DNA from: JAXMDC01 sp046349035
Lineage (GTDB): Bacteria; Pseudomonadota; Alphaproteobacteria; Rhizobiales; Kaistiaceae
Direction of reading: 5' to 3'
NCBI GenBank assembly: GCA_046349035.1
Contig: JAXMDC010000008.1
Coordinates: forward strand, 1 to 64,000
Length of the DNA stretch: 64,000 nt
The notes under the pieces are model-generated. The model made no database searches. It saw nothing but the letters and a program-made list of their open reading frames with translations, and was not told where the DNA came from. The position numbers and the translations under genes are program-made. Shown piece by piece: positions 15,634 to 23,501 of the stretch (within the stretch, counting starts at the first letter, position 1; every line of letters starts with the position of its first letter).

Positions 15634-16674
15634 TCAGCGCACCGCCTCGAACACCGCCATGCGCGCGACGCTGGTGCCGCCTTCCTGCTGCTCCGGCACG
15701 TACAGGCGGTGCGTCACCGGATCGACCGCGGCGGTATGGATGAACGGCTCGGCCTTCACCGCCGGCAGGGCGCGGAAATGCGCGGGGTCGTCCATCTGGA
15801 AGACGGCGATCGAGCCGATGGCGCAGGGGACATAGGCGCGGCCGAGCCCGGCGTCGAAGGCGACGATGTCGGCGCCGAGCGGGAGGGGGAAGCTGGCGAG
15901 GACGCTTTTCGCCTGGAGGTCGAAGACGACGAAGCGGCTGTTCTTGAGGCAGGCGATGAAGGCGAGGTGATGCGCCTGGTCGATGTCCATGCCGTGATTG
16001 CCAAGGCAACCGGCGATCGGATAGCGGCCGACCGTCTTGTCGCTCGCCGGGTCGATGGCGGCGAGTTCGTTCTTGTCCTGAAGGTTGACGAAGACGAGGT
16101 TGAGGCCGGCGTCGTAGCCGGGAACGCCGGTCTCGCTGTCGAAGCGGATCGTCGCCACGGTGGTGTCGCTGCGCGTGTCGATCGCCGAGACCGAGCGGGC
16201 GCGTTCGTTGACGACGTAGACCTTGTTGGCCGAAGGCGCGTAGGCGATGCCGTCGGGCTTGGATTCCGTCGGCACCTTCTTCACCACCTTCATCGTCGCG
16301 AGGTCGACGACGCCGACGGTGTTGCCGCTCGAATTGGCGGTGAAGAGCTTCTTCTGCGAACCGACATAGGCGAGGCCCTCGACGCCCGGCGTGTCGGCGA
16401 TGGTGTGCGTCACGCTCTCGCTGGCGAGGTCGATCACATAGGTCTGCGACGCCGAAAGATGCGCCGAGAAGAGGCGCCGCCCGTCGGCATCGACGGTGAG
16501 GTAGTCGAAGCGCTGGCCCTTGGGGCCGGGGAGTTCGATGGTGCCGACGCGGCGGAGCGGCAGCGGCTCGTTGGGTGCCTGCGCCAACGCCGCGCCGGCG
16601 GGGAGGAGCACCATCGCCGCGAGGGCGAGGGCATAAGCGGGCGAGCGCCGCGGCGTCGGGGTCAGAAGTGGCAC
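15634..16674 (-). CDS. Exported YncE-like beta-propeller protein
   Basis: 346 aa from the GTG at 16674, which overlaps the 3' end of the upstream gene by 13 bp; the much longer open frame is a shadow. Signal peptide: ALALAAMVLLPAGAALAQAP. The mature part repeats a 40-45-residue blade pattern (VTHTIADTPGVEGLAYVGSQ, KVVKKVPTESKPDGIAYAPS, TTVATIRFDSETGVPGYDAG), typical of seven-bladed YVTN/YncE propellers, which bind ligands or DNA in the periplasm. Ends with a conserved HTAAVDPVTHRLYVPEQQEG. Translationally coupled to the small secreted protein upstream. Ligand unknown. Confidence 0.82.
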   Translation of the reverse strand: MPLLTPTPRRSPAYALALAAMVLLPAGAALAQAPNEPLPLRRVGTIELPGPKGQRFDYLTVDADGRRLFSAHLSASQTYVIDLASESVTHTIADTPGVEGLAYVGSQKKLFTANSSGNTVGVVDLATMKVVKKVPTESKPDGIAYAPSANKVYVVNERARSVSAIDTRSDTTVATIRFDSETGVPGYDAGLNLVFVNLQDKNELAAIDPASDKTVGRYPIAGCLGNHGMDIDQAHHLAFIACLKNSRFVVFDLQAKSVLASFPLPLGADIVAFDAGLGRAYVPCAIGSIAVFQMDDPAHFRALPAVKAEPFIHTAAVDPVTHRLYVPEQQEGGTSVARMAVFEAVR

Positions 16675-16991
16675 GGCTCGTTCTTCTCCTGAAAGGTCAG
16701 CACGCCGTTCTTGACGGCGATGGTGTAAACCTTGCCGAGGCTCTTGAGGTGGAACTCGGCGCGGTCCTCGCTCCATACGATGTCGGAGGGGATCGAGACG
16801 AACTCGACGTCCTCGTCGAGCGCGTCGGTGATGCGCATCGCTCCGGTCGGCTGGATCTCGAACTCGTCGTAGCCGCAGACCAGCTTCTTCCCCGGCGCCA
16901 GCGTCTCCTTGATCGTTGCCGCCTCGGCCGCACCGCCGCAGGCAACAAGCACGGCCAACAACCAGCCGCCCCGGAACATCCTCACGCTCAT
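16662..16991 (-). CDS. Small exported protein of unknown function
   Basis: 109 aa. Signal peptide with a cleavage region VACGGAAEAATIKE (a lipobox-like LVAC could instead make it a lipoprotein at Cys18). The mature part KKLVCGYDEFEIQPTGAMRI is hydrophilic with one internal Cys and a Cys-His-Phe end. I do not recognise a family. It is the first gene of a coupled pair with the beta-propeller protein, whose start lies inside its last codons, so a joint periplasmic role is plausible. Confidence 0.65.
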   Translation of the reverse strand: MSVRMFRGGWLLAVLVACGGAAEAATIKETLAPGKKLVCGYDEFEIQPTGAMRITDALDEDVEFVSIPSDIVWSEDRAEFHLKSLGKVYTIAVKNGVLTFQEKNEPCHF

Positions 16992-17039
16992 CTCCGTCCC
17001 CCAAGAAGGTTGCGACGGCCTCTCGGCCGCCGCAGCCGT

Positions 17040-17927
17040 TCAGTTGCTTCTAACGTTGGCCTTGTCCAGCGCCGCGCGCAGGCCCTTGGCGAGCTTCAGC
17101 GCGTCGTCATTGGCGTAATAGTGCAGGAAGTACACGGCCGGCGCGGTGCCCATCACGTGGCTGTGCAGGGCGGTCACGTCGATGCCGTTGTCGCGGAAGG
17201 CGCGCGCCACCGGATTGACCTCCTCGGCGAGCAGGGTGAAGTCGCCGGTGATCGCCGCCTTGCCGCCGCCGGTCGGCTGGAAGTTGATGACATGGGCGGT
17301 GCCCATCGCCGGCGGGATGGCGGTGCCCATCTCGGTCAGCTTCACCGTCGGCGGGACGGAGTACTGGTAGACGCTGCCGTTCTGCGTACCCTTGGCGCCG
17401 ATCGTCTTGTCGATGGCGGCGGTATCGAGGTCGAGCGCCGGCGGTGCCGCCGCCGCCGCTGTCTCGAACGGCGTCTTGCTGAGTGCGAGGGCGGCATGCA
17501 AGGCCCCCGCCACCTTGGTCGGCTCGCCCATGCCCATGATGTGCATGTACATCACCGTCGGCGTCGCGCGAATGATGTGATTGTGGATGCCGGCGATATC
17601 GACGCCACCCTCGAGCAGCTTCTTCATCACCGGCTCGATCTCATCCTCGGTGAGCACGAGATCGCCCATGTAGAGCACCTGGTCGCCCATCGGCAGGAAC
17701 TCGATGTGCGTGCCGAGGGCGAAGGCCGGCTGCAACTGCACCCCGTCGAGCGTGACCTTGAGGTCGCTCCTCGGCATCGTGAACTTGTAGACGTTGTCGG
17801 CTTGGGTCGCGCCCTTCTTGCCCATCGCTTGGTCGACCTGCCCCCAGTCGATCGCCGCGGAGGCGGGAAGCCAGAGTGCCGAGGCGAAAACCGAAGCCAG
17901 CAACGCAACCTTGAACATACCGGTCAT
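17040..17927 (-). CDS. Exported DUF1259 protein with two repeats
   Basis: 295 aa with a signal peptide (VALLASVFASALWLPASAAI). The mature protein is an internal duplication: VDQAMGKKGATQADNVYKFT in the first half matches IDKTIGAKGTQNGSVYQYSV in the second, and VDIAGIHNHIIRATPTVMYM matches IDVTALHSHVMGTAPAVYFL. This is the DUF1259 (LppY/LpqO-like) pattern; each half has a conserved H-x-H pair that could bind a metal. Function unknown. It precedes the small secreted protein and propeller on the same strand by 48 bp. Confidence 0.85.
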   Translation of the reverse strand: MTGMFKVALLASVFASALWLPASAAIDWGQVDQAMGKKGATQADNVYKFTMPRSDLKVTLDGVQLQPAFALGTHIEFLPMGDQVLYMGDLVLTEDEIEPVMKKLLEGGVDIAGIHNHIIRATPTVMYMHIMGMGEPTKVAGALHAALALSKTPFETAAAAAPPALDLDTAAIDKTIGAKGTQNGSVYQYSVPPTVKLTEMGTAIPPAMGTAHVINFQPTGGGKAAITGDFTLLAEEVNPVARAFRDNGIDVTALHSHVMGTAPAVYFLHYYANDDALKLAKGLRAALDKANVRSN

Positions 17928-18060
17928 GGGGGACTTCTCCGTAGCTACCCAGCCCCCTTCGACATCGGCCCGGCGTCCTGACGGAAGCGCCGGAAGATTC
18001 GCCGCACGCCCGAAACGTCCTCAGTGCTGCAACCGTTCCCGCTCCGCCGACATTTCGCGG

Positions 18061-18104
18061 AGCGATGGACCCGAGGAGCGGAGGAACCCCCCGGGTCCAT
18101 CGCT
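18061..18104 (-). terminator. 13-bp perfect hairpin between two exported-protein genes
   Basis: Arms AGCGATGGACCCG (18061-18073) and CGGGTCCATCGCT (18092-18104) with an 18-nt loop, 37 bp after the stop of the 18141-18698 gene. Strong stem but no U-run; probable terminator or mRNA-stability hairpin, separating that gene from the DUF1259 gene. Confidence 0.55.
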
Positions 18105-18140
18105 GAGAGCCCGGCCTTTCGGCGGGCGGGTGGGTGCGCG

Positions 18141-18698
18141 TCAGGCGGCGACGGCCTCGCCGCTGACGATGTCGTAGTAGGTCGCCTTCGCGGCGCCGCC
18201 GTCGATGCTGACGACCTCGAACACCGGCTTGCCGTTCCGCACGATCTCCTTGACCGAGACCACCGTCACGGTGCCGGTCGAGGCTTTCCTAACGATGTCG
18301 GCGATCGACAGCTTGGTCTGCGACAAGAGCGTGTGGTACTGCGCCGAGCGGGCGATGTGTTCCAGGTCCTTGAACACCTCGGTCTTCGGCGTCCATTTCG
18401 CGCCGGTCGCTTCGCCGTTGTATTCCTTGAAGGAATTCTGCTCGGCCGGCGTGCCGAGCCCCTTGGCCGAGGTGTAGACGCCGAGCATCAGCTTGCCCTT
18501 GTCCATCTCGAACTTGGCCTCGATCACCACTTCGCCGCCCTTGGTCTCGGCGGCGATCGCCTCCGCCAGCGTGTGCTTGGCGTTCGGCAGGGCCTTGGCG
18601 AGCGCCGCGTATTCCGGGGCCTGCGGGTTGGAGACCTGCGCCAGGGCGGCGCTGCCGAGGCCGAGCACGGCAAGACCCAGCAACAGTTGTTTGCGCAT
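18141..18698 (-). CDS. Exported protein of unknown function, PepSY-like
   Basis: 185 aa with a signal peptide (LLLGLAVLGLGSAALAQ). Mature part: KHTLAEAIAAETKGGEVVIEAKFEMDK, later IVRNGKPVFEVVSIDGGAAKATYYD, which resembles PepSY-type sequences with a helix followed by beta strands and a product such as metal or peptide inhibitor binding; this match is only by pattern. No cysteines. Lies between the HiPIP gene (upstream) and the DUF1259 gene, all on the minus strand. Confidence 0.6.
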   Translation of the reverse strand: MRKQLLLGLAVLGLGSAALAQVSNPQAPEYAALAKALPNAKHTLAEAIAAETKGGEVVIEAKFEMDKGKLMLGVYTSAKGLGTPAEQNSFKEYNGEATGAKWTPKTEVFKDLEHIARSAQYHTLLSQTKLSIADIVRKASTGTVTVVSVKEIVRNGKPVFEVVSIDGGAAKATYYDIVSGEAVAA

Positions 18699-18785
18699 GA
18701 CGTTCTTCCTTTCACGTCGGCGGATGATTTCAGCCTAGTGCGCGCGTGGCGGCCGCCGCCGCTCGGCCCGCAAACCCCGATGCCC

Positions 18786-19067
18786 TCAATCGTCGTAGAA
18801 CTTGCACCAGCCGTCGCGCCCGACCGTTCCCTCGACCAGTTCGCAACTGCCGTCGTCCTGCGCCTTGCCCGGCCGGTAGCGCGTGCAGTCCTCGCAGCGA
18901 TCCGGCCCGCCGCTGGCGACATATCCGGCGAAGTCCTTGCTGAACTTCGCGCCGCCCGGCGCCTGCGCGGTTGCCGGCAGCGTGCCGAGGCCGAAGCCGG
19001 CGCCGGCAACGCCGAGGCCGCCGAGCAGGACGCGGCGCCGCGTCGGTGAGTGGCCGTCGCCGCTCAT
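18786..19067 (-). CDS. High-potential iron-sulfur protein (HiPIP), Tat-exported
   Basis: 93 aa. Tat signal TRRRVLLGGLGVAGAGFG with twin arginines near residue 10, cut near ATAQA. The mature ~58 residues have the four cluster cysteines Cys58, Cys61, Cys75 and Cys88 in the HiPIP order CEDC ... GSCELVEG ... DGWCKFY, and an aromatic residue next to the last Cys. HiPIPs hold one [4Fe-4S] at +0.3 V or so and carry electrons in the periplasm. Its ATG overlaps the TGA of the ChrB-like gene (4 bp), so the two are translationally coupled. Physiological partner unknown. Confidence 0.92.
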   Translation of the reverse strand: MSGDGHSPTRRRVLLGGLGVAGAGFGLGTLPATAQAPGGAKFSKDFAGYVASGGPDRCEDCTRYRPGKAQDDGSCELVEGTVGRDGWCKFYDD

Positions 19068-19894
19068 TCCCGGTCCTTCCGTGTCGGTTTGTTGCTCGGC
19101 CAGTTATGCGTCTCGTCGCTGGCGTCGCGTGCCCAGCGATAGAGCGCGTCGTAGAGCGACATGCCGGCCTCGAGCTGGGCGAGGTCGTCGGAATAGAGGC
19201 GCGACAGGCCGAGCGACATCGCCAGCAGGCCCGGCGCCTCCGGGGCGAGGTCGAGCCGGTCGGTGTCGGCCCCGCGTACGATCGTCGCCAGCCGCTGCAG
19301 CGCCGGCGTGTCGAGGCCGAAGTCGGCGAGCAGCGCGTCGAATGTGCAGCGGTCGCCGCGATGACTGAAATGGGTGCCCTCGATGTCGAACGGCGTCGCC
19401 TTCATCCGTTCGGCGGTGGCCGCGACTTCCGCTCCCGCGACGAAGAGGAACACCGCCGCCGGATCGACGAAGCGCCGGATCAGCCAGGGCGAAGCGATGC
19501 GGTCGACCTTCGGCCGCGCCCGCGTCACCCAGCGCGTCCGCCCCTGCTCGTCGCGGGCGGGCAGTGCGTGGCGGTCGAAGGTCGGGTAGCCCTCGGCAAT
19601 CCAGCCGTCGATCCCGCCTTCCAGGATTTCCGCCTCGGCGCCTTCGTGGCGAAGGAGCGCGGCAACCCCCGGGCTGAATTCGATCCCATCGGCGCAGGCG
19701 GCCACCACCGTCCGGCCGCGAAACTCCGCCGCCCATCGCGCGCAGTCTTCGACCGGCCGGAATATCGAGGCGGGAATCGCCCGCTTGGCGTCCGCCAGGC
19801 GCGCCGCCGGCAAGGCGTTCAACACCACCGGAGCGCTGGGCGTCCCGACGAGTTTGAATAGGCGCTGCGCGGAAATCGCGTTGGGTGAGGCCAT
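19064..19894 (-). CDS. Rhodanese-like plus ChrB C-terminal domain protein
   Basis: 276 aa from the ATG at 19894; an ATG-like start at 19912 is six codons further up. Residues about 8-110 look like a rhodanese domain (FKLVGTPSAPVVLNALPAAR, EAEILEGGIDGWIAEGYPTF) with Cys at the loop position (VVAACADGIEFSPG). Residues about 125-275 match the chromate-resistance ChrB C-terminal domain: RPKVDRIASPWLIRRFVD, FDIEGTHFSHRGDRCTFDAL, LQRLATIVRGADTDRLDLAP. ChrB proteins regulate or support chromate resistance; no chrA transporter is near. Coupled to a HiPIP gene. Role inferred from domains only. Confidence 0.78.
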   Translation of the reverse strand: MASPNAISAQRLFKLVGTPSAPVVLNALPAARLADAKRAIPASIFRPVEDCARWAAEFRGRTVVAACADGIEFSPGVAALLRHEGAEAEILEGGIDGWIAEGYPTFDRHALPARDEQGRTRWVTRARPKVDRIASPWLIRRFVDPAAVFLFVAGAEVAATAERMKATPFDIEGTHFSHRGDRCTFDALLADFGLDTPALQRLATIVRGADTDRLDLAPEAPGLLAMSLGLSRLYSDDLAQLEAGMSLYDALYRWARDASDETHNWPSNKPTRKDRE

Positions 19895-20016
19895 GCCGAG
19901 CCTGTGGTTCAAAGATAGCGATACTTGGGCATGGCGCCTGAACGGGGGATCGCGACCCCGATGCTGGCGACCTTAGCCCCCGTCGAAAACAAGTCAAGGC
20001 GAAGGCGGCGGCGGCC

Positions 20017-21213
20017 TCAGCGCTCCTCCGGCGGCCGCACCTGGCGGAACTGCACCAGCAGCAGGAGGTCGTAGAGGATCTTCAGCGCGCCGCAGGCGAT
20101 GAAGGGGAGGGCCTGCTCATGCGCGGTGAGCAAGGCTCCGGCGAGCGCCGGGCTCGCCGCCGCGGCAAGGCTCCGCGGCACGGCGGTGAAGCTCGCCGCC
20201 GCCGGCCGCTCGGCGGCCGAGACCACCGCCATCACGTAGGACGAGCGTGCCGGCACGTCCATCTGCGACAGCCCCGCCCGCAGCAGCAGGAAGGCGAGGG
20301 CGAGCGGCAGGCTCGGTGCCAGCGCCGCGAGAATAAGGAAGACGCTCGACGGGATGTGCGTGAACACCATCGTGTTGACGAGGCCGATCCGCCGCGAGAT
20401 CCGCGCCGCCACCGGGAAGGACGCCGCCGAGATCAGGCTGGCGCAGAAGAAGAAGACGCTCGCCGCCGAGAGCGACAGGCCGAAGGCGCCGAAGAGCCAG
20501 AGGGCGAGCAGCGACTGCACCGCGAAGCCGCCGGCAAAGGCATCGAGGGCAAACAGCGCGGCGAGGCGATAGACGATGCCGCGCGAGGGGCCGAGCGCGG
20601 CGGTCGCCGGCTGGTCGGCGGGCGGGCGCTGGCTGGGGAGCCGCATGTAGAGGAGGGCGGCGCCGATCCCCAGCGCCGCGTAGCCCCAGAACATCCAGCG
20701 GATCGCCTCGGTCCGGCCGGCGCCGAGCCGCACGAGCTGGTCCGGCACCGCGACGGCAAGCGCCCCGGCGGCGGCGCTGAGCGCACCGACCAGGCTGTAG
20801 CGGGCGAAAGCGCCTGTCCGCCCGGCGTCGCCGGCCGCCGTGCTGAGCACGGCATGTTCGAGCGGCACCAGCACGCTGGCGCTCCCCGAGGCGGGGTTGA
20901 TGGTCCCGGCGAAGGCGATGAGCAGGATCGGCAGAAGCGCGTCGAACAGCGCCAGGCCGATGCCGGTCGCCGCCATCAGGCCGGCGCCGGCGATCAGCAG
21001 GTGCCGGCGGTCGTACCGCCAGCCGAGGCCGCCAACCGCGAGCGTGATCAGCGCCGAGCCGAACAGCGCCGCCGAGGCGACGACGCCGATCTCGAAGTCG
21101 GAGGCGCCGACGGCTCTGAGATAGGCCGGCAGCAGGATCGCCGCAAAGCCGTCGCCGAAGTCGCGAAGGGCGCGCGCGGCAAAGAGGTTACGGGCGGCTG
21201 GCGCATCCCCCAT
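20017..21213 (-). CDS. MFS transporter
   Basis: 398 aa from the ATG at 21213, just after GGTGAGGA; the longer open frame into 22095 overlaps the CorC-like gene and is a shadow. Hydrophobic helices throughout: FGSALITLAVGGLGWRYDRR, LLPILLIAFAGTINPASGSA, VFLILAALAPSLPLALAFLL. Motif-A region is weak. FVGDGFAAILLPAYLRAVGA at the start resembles MFS proteins annotated as sugar or drug efflux permeases in Hyphomicrobiales. It lies 20 bp downstream of the CorC-like gene and is likely cotranscribed. Substrate unknown. Confidence 0.82.
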   Translation of the reverse strand: MGDAPAARNLFAARALRDFGDGFAAILLPAYLRAVGASDFEIGVVASAALFGSALITLAVGGLGWRYDRRHLLIAGAGLMAATGIGLALFDALLPILLIAFAGTINPASGSASVLVPLEHAVLSTAAGDAGRTGAFARYSLVGALSAAAGALAVAVPDQLVRLGAGRTEAIRWMFWGYAALGIGAALLYMRLPSQRPPADQPATAALGPSRGIVYRLAALFALDAFAGGFAVQSLLALWLFGAFGLSLSAASVFFFCASLISAASFPVAARISRRIGLVNTMVFTHIPSSVFLILAALAPSLPLALAFLLLRAGLSQMDVPARSSYVMAVVSAAERPAAASFTAVPRSLAAAASPALAGALLTAHEQALPFIACGALKILYDLLLLVQFRQVRPPEER

Positions 21214-21233
21214 TTCCTCACCCCTCGGACGCC

Positions 21234-22547
21234 TCAGGCCGGATCGACCGTCGGCTCGAGTGCCGGCGCGCCGCGCAGCGACCACGCCAGCACCTTGTCG
21301 ATCCGCCGGCCGTCCATGTCGACGATCTCGAAGCGCCAGCCGAGCGCATCGATGGTGTCGCCGGTCGCCGGCAGGCGTTTCAGCCCGTCGATGACGAACC
21401 CGGCGAGCGTCTCGTAGTCGCGGCGGACCGGTGGCAGCGTCAGGCCGACCACGTCCGCCATCTCGTCGACCGGCATGGCGCCCGACAGCAGCCACGACCC
21501 GTCGGCGCGCCGCACCGCCGCCTCCGAGCCGTCCGAACTCGATGGGGCCGCGCCGAGGATGACCTTCAGCGCGTCGGCGGGCGTGATCACGCCCTCGAAG
21601 TGGCCGTACTCGTCGTGGACGAGGGCGATCGGCACCTCGGCGCCGCGCAGCTTCTCGATGGCTTCCAGGGCGTCGATCGTATCGGGGATCGCCTGCGCCT
21701 TTTGGAGGTGCTCGCCGAGCGACAAGGCGCGCTCGCCGAGGGCCGCGGCGAACAGGCTGCGAATGTCGACCACCCCGACGACGTTGTCCGGCTCGCCGTC
21801 GGTGACCGGCAGCAGGCTGTGCGTCGCCGACGCCAGGCGCGAGCGGAGCGTCTGTTCGTCCTCGCCGAGGTCGAGCACTTCCACGTCCTTGCGCGGCGTC
21901 ATCGCCCCGCGCACGCTGCGGTCGCCGAGCCGCAGCACGCCCGAGATCATGCTGCGTTCGCTCGCTTCGATGGTTCCGGTGCTTTCCGCCTCGGCGACCA
22001 GGGTGCGGATTTCCTCGTCGGTCACCGCGCCGCGCCCGGACGACGATTGCCCGAACAGCGCGAACAGCGCCCGGCTGGAGGAGTCGAGCAGCCACACCAC
22101 CGGCGTTGCCGCCCGCGACAGCGCCGCCATCGGCGGCGCGATCCGGCAGGCGATCGACTCCGGGTCGCGGAGCGCCAGTTGCTTGGGGATCAGTTCGCCG
22201 ATGATCACCGACAGGAAGGTGATGACGGCAACCACCAGCCCGTAGCCGATCGCGTCGGCCCAGGCGGCGTCGAGGCCGTAGCCGCGGAGTGTCTGAGCGA
22301 GCTGCGAACCGAGCGCGGCGCCGGAAAACGCTCCGGCCAGGATGCCGACGAGGGTGATCCCGATCTGCACCGTCGACAGGAACCGTCCGGGGTTGTCCAG
22401 CAGCGCCAGGGCGGTCGCCGCGCCCCGCTGGCCGGAGCGGGTCAGCGCCATCAGCCGCGGCCGGCGCGACGACACCACGGCCAATTCCGAAAGCGCGAAC
22501 ACCCCGTTCAGCAGAATGAGGACGGCGACGACAAGAATTTCGATCAC
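21234..22547 (-). CDS. CNNM/CorC-family membrane protein (hemolysin family)
   Basis: 437 aa. N-terminal DUF21/CNNM membrane domain: IEILVVAVLILLNGVFALSE, STVQIGITLVGILAGAFSGA, GYGLVVAVITFLSVIIGELI PKQLALRDPE. Two CBS motifs follow (GAMTPRKDVEVLDL; VPIALVHDEYGHFEGVITPA) and a C-terminal CorC/HlyC transporter-associated domain (VRRDYETLAGFVIDGLKRLP). The family affects Mg2+/Co2+ efflux. Full length. Presumably first gene of a pair with the MFS transporter downstream. Confidence 0.93.
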   Translation of the reverse strand: MIEILVVAVLILLNGVFALSELAVVSSRRPRLMALTRSGQRGAATALALLDNPGRFLSTVQIGITLVGILAGAFSGAALGSQLAQTLRGYGLDAAWADAIGYGLVVAVITFLSVIIGELIPKQLALRDPESIACRIAPPMAALSRAATPVVWLLDSSSRALFALFGQSSSGRGAVTDEEIRTLVAEAESTGTIEASERSMISGVLRLGDRSVRGAMTPRKDVEVLDLGEDEQTLRSRLASATHSLLPVTDGEPDNVVGVVDIRSLFAAALGERALSLGEHLQKAQAIPDTIDALEAIEKLRGAEVPIALVHDEYGHFEGVITPADALKVILGAAPSSSDGSEAAVRRADGSWLLSGAMPVDEMADVVGLTLPPVRRDYETLAGFVIDGLKRLPATGDTIDALGWRFEIVDMDGRRIDKVLAWSLRGAPALEPTVDPA

Positions 22548-22688
22548 GGCCGCAATCCCGGCACGCGATGCTGATCGATCATGGTCGGCAGGGCGTGATA
22601 CCTCAAGGCGATAGTCTAGCAGGTCTCGGCCGAAGCGAGGAGTTCGCCGCTGCCGGGCGCCGGTCCACCGCGCGGCGCCCGTGCCGCA

Positions 22689-23366
22689 TCAGGGCCTGCG
22701 CTTCTGCGGATAGATCGTCTCGCCGCGCTCCAGCATGGCGACGAATTTCGCGATCCGCGCCGCGCGGGTCTCCGGCTTCTTGGCCTCGGCGACGCGGTAC
22801 AGAATGGCGAAGCGGTTGGCGCCGCTGAGCGCGGCGAAGAACGCCGCCGCCGGCTTGCTGGCGGCAAGCGCGCGGGCGAGATCCTCCGGCACCTCGGCCC
22901 GGCTCGGCGGCGCATAGGCGGCGGCCCAGCGCCCGTCGGCTTTGGCCCGCTCGACCTCGGCAACGCCCGCCGCCTGCATCCGCCCGGCGGCGGTGAGGTC
23001 GGCTATCCGCTCGCGGTTTTTCAGCGACCAGCGGCTCCGGGCCTTGCGCGGCGTGAAGCGGACGAGCCAGGCGCCGCCGTCGAACGGGGCGCCTTGGCCG
23101 TCGATCCAGCCATGACAGAGCGCGGCATCGACCGCCTCGTCGCGCGTGAAGCTGGCAACGCCCGCCGCCTTCTTGGCGATCTTGAGCCACACCCCGGCCG
23201 CCCCGGGCGGCTGCGCGGCGAGCCATCTTTCCCAGGCCGCGAGCGAGGCAAAGGCGAGAATCGGCAGGCCGGCTTTCGTCGCTGCCACCGGCTCGGCCGG
23301 CGGGGAGGGGCGCGATGCTGACGAAGCGCGGGGCTTGGCGGCGCGCGTGGCGCGAGGGCGGGGCAT
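22689..23366 (-). CDS. YdeI/OmpD-associated family protein
   Basis: 225 aa from the ATG at 23366; the open frame to 24968 is antisense shadow of the next gene. After a basic Pro/Ala-rich N-terminal tail, AAWERWLAAQPPGAAGVWLK, DAALCHGWIDGQGAPFDGGA, VRFTPRKARSRWSLKNRERI and AFFAALSGANRFAILYRVAEAKKPETRAARI follow the bacteriocin-protection (YdeI) family order. Function poorly known; some members are linked to resistance to peptides. Cytosolic; divergent from the exported protein at 23502. Confidence 0.82.
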   Translation of the reverse strand: MPRPRATRAAKPRASSASRPSPPAEPVAATKAGLPILAFASLAAWERWLAAQPPGAAGVWLKIAKKAAGVASFTRDEAVDAALCHGWIDGQGAPFDGGAWLVRFTPRKARSRWSLKNRERIADLTAAGRMQAAGVAEVERAKADGRWAAAYAPPSRAEVPEDLARALAASKPAAAFFAALSGANRFAILYRVAEAKKPETRAARIAKFVAMLERGETIYPQKRRP

Positions 23367-23501
23367 CGGCGGAGGGTAACACACGCCACCCGCCCCGCCG
23401 GCGAGGGCGCACGCTCCCGCGCGGTTTCCGGCCGCACCCGCCTTGCCGGCCCCGCGGGTACGCGTGCAAGATCGGCCCCTCGCACCCGGAGGCCGCCGCT
23501 C

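Noticed and set aside
20017..22095. 692-aa minus-strand open frame
   Set aside because: The MFS protein begins at the ATG at 21213; the upstream part overlaps the CorC-like gene in another frame.
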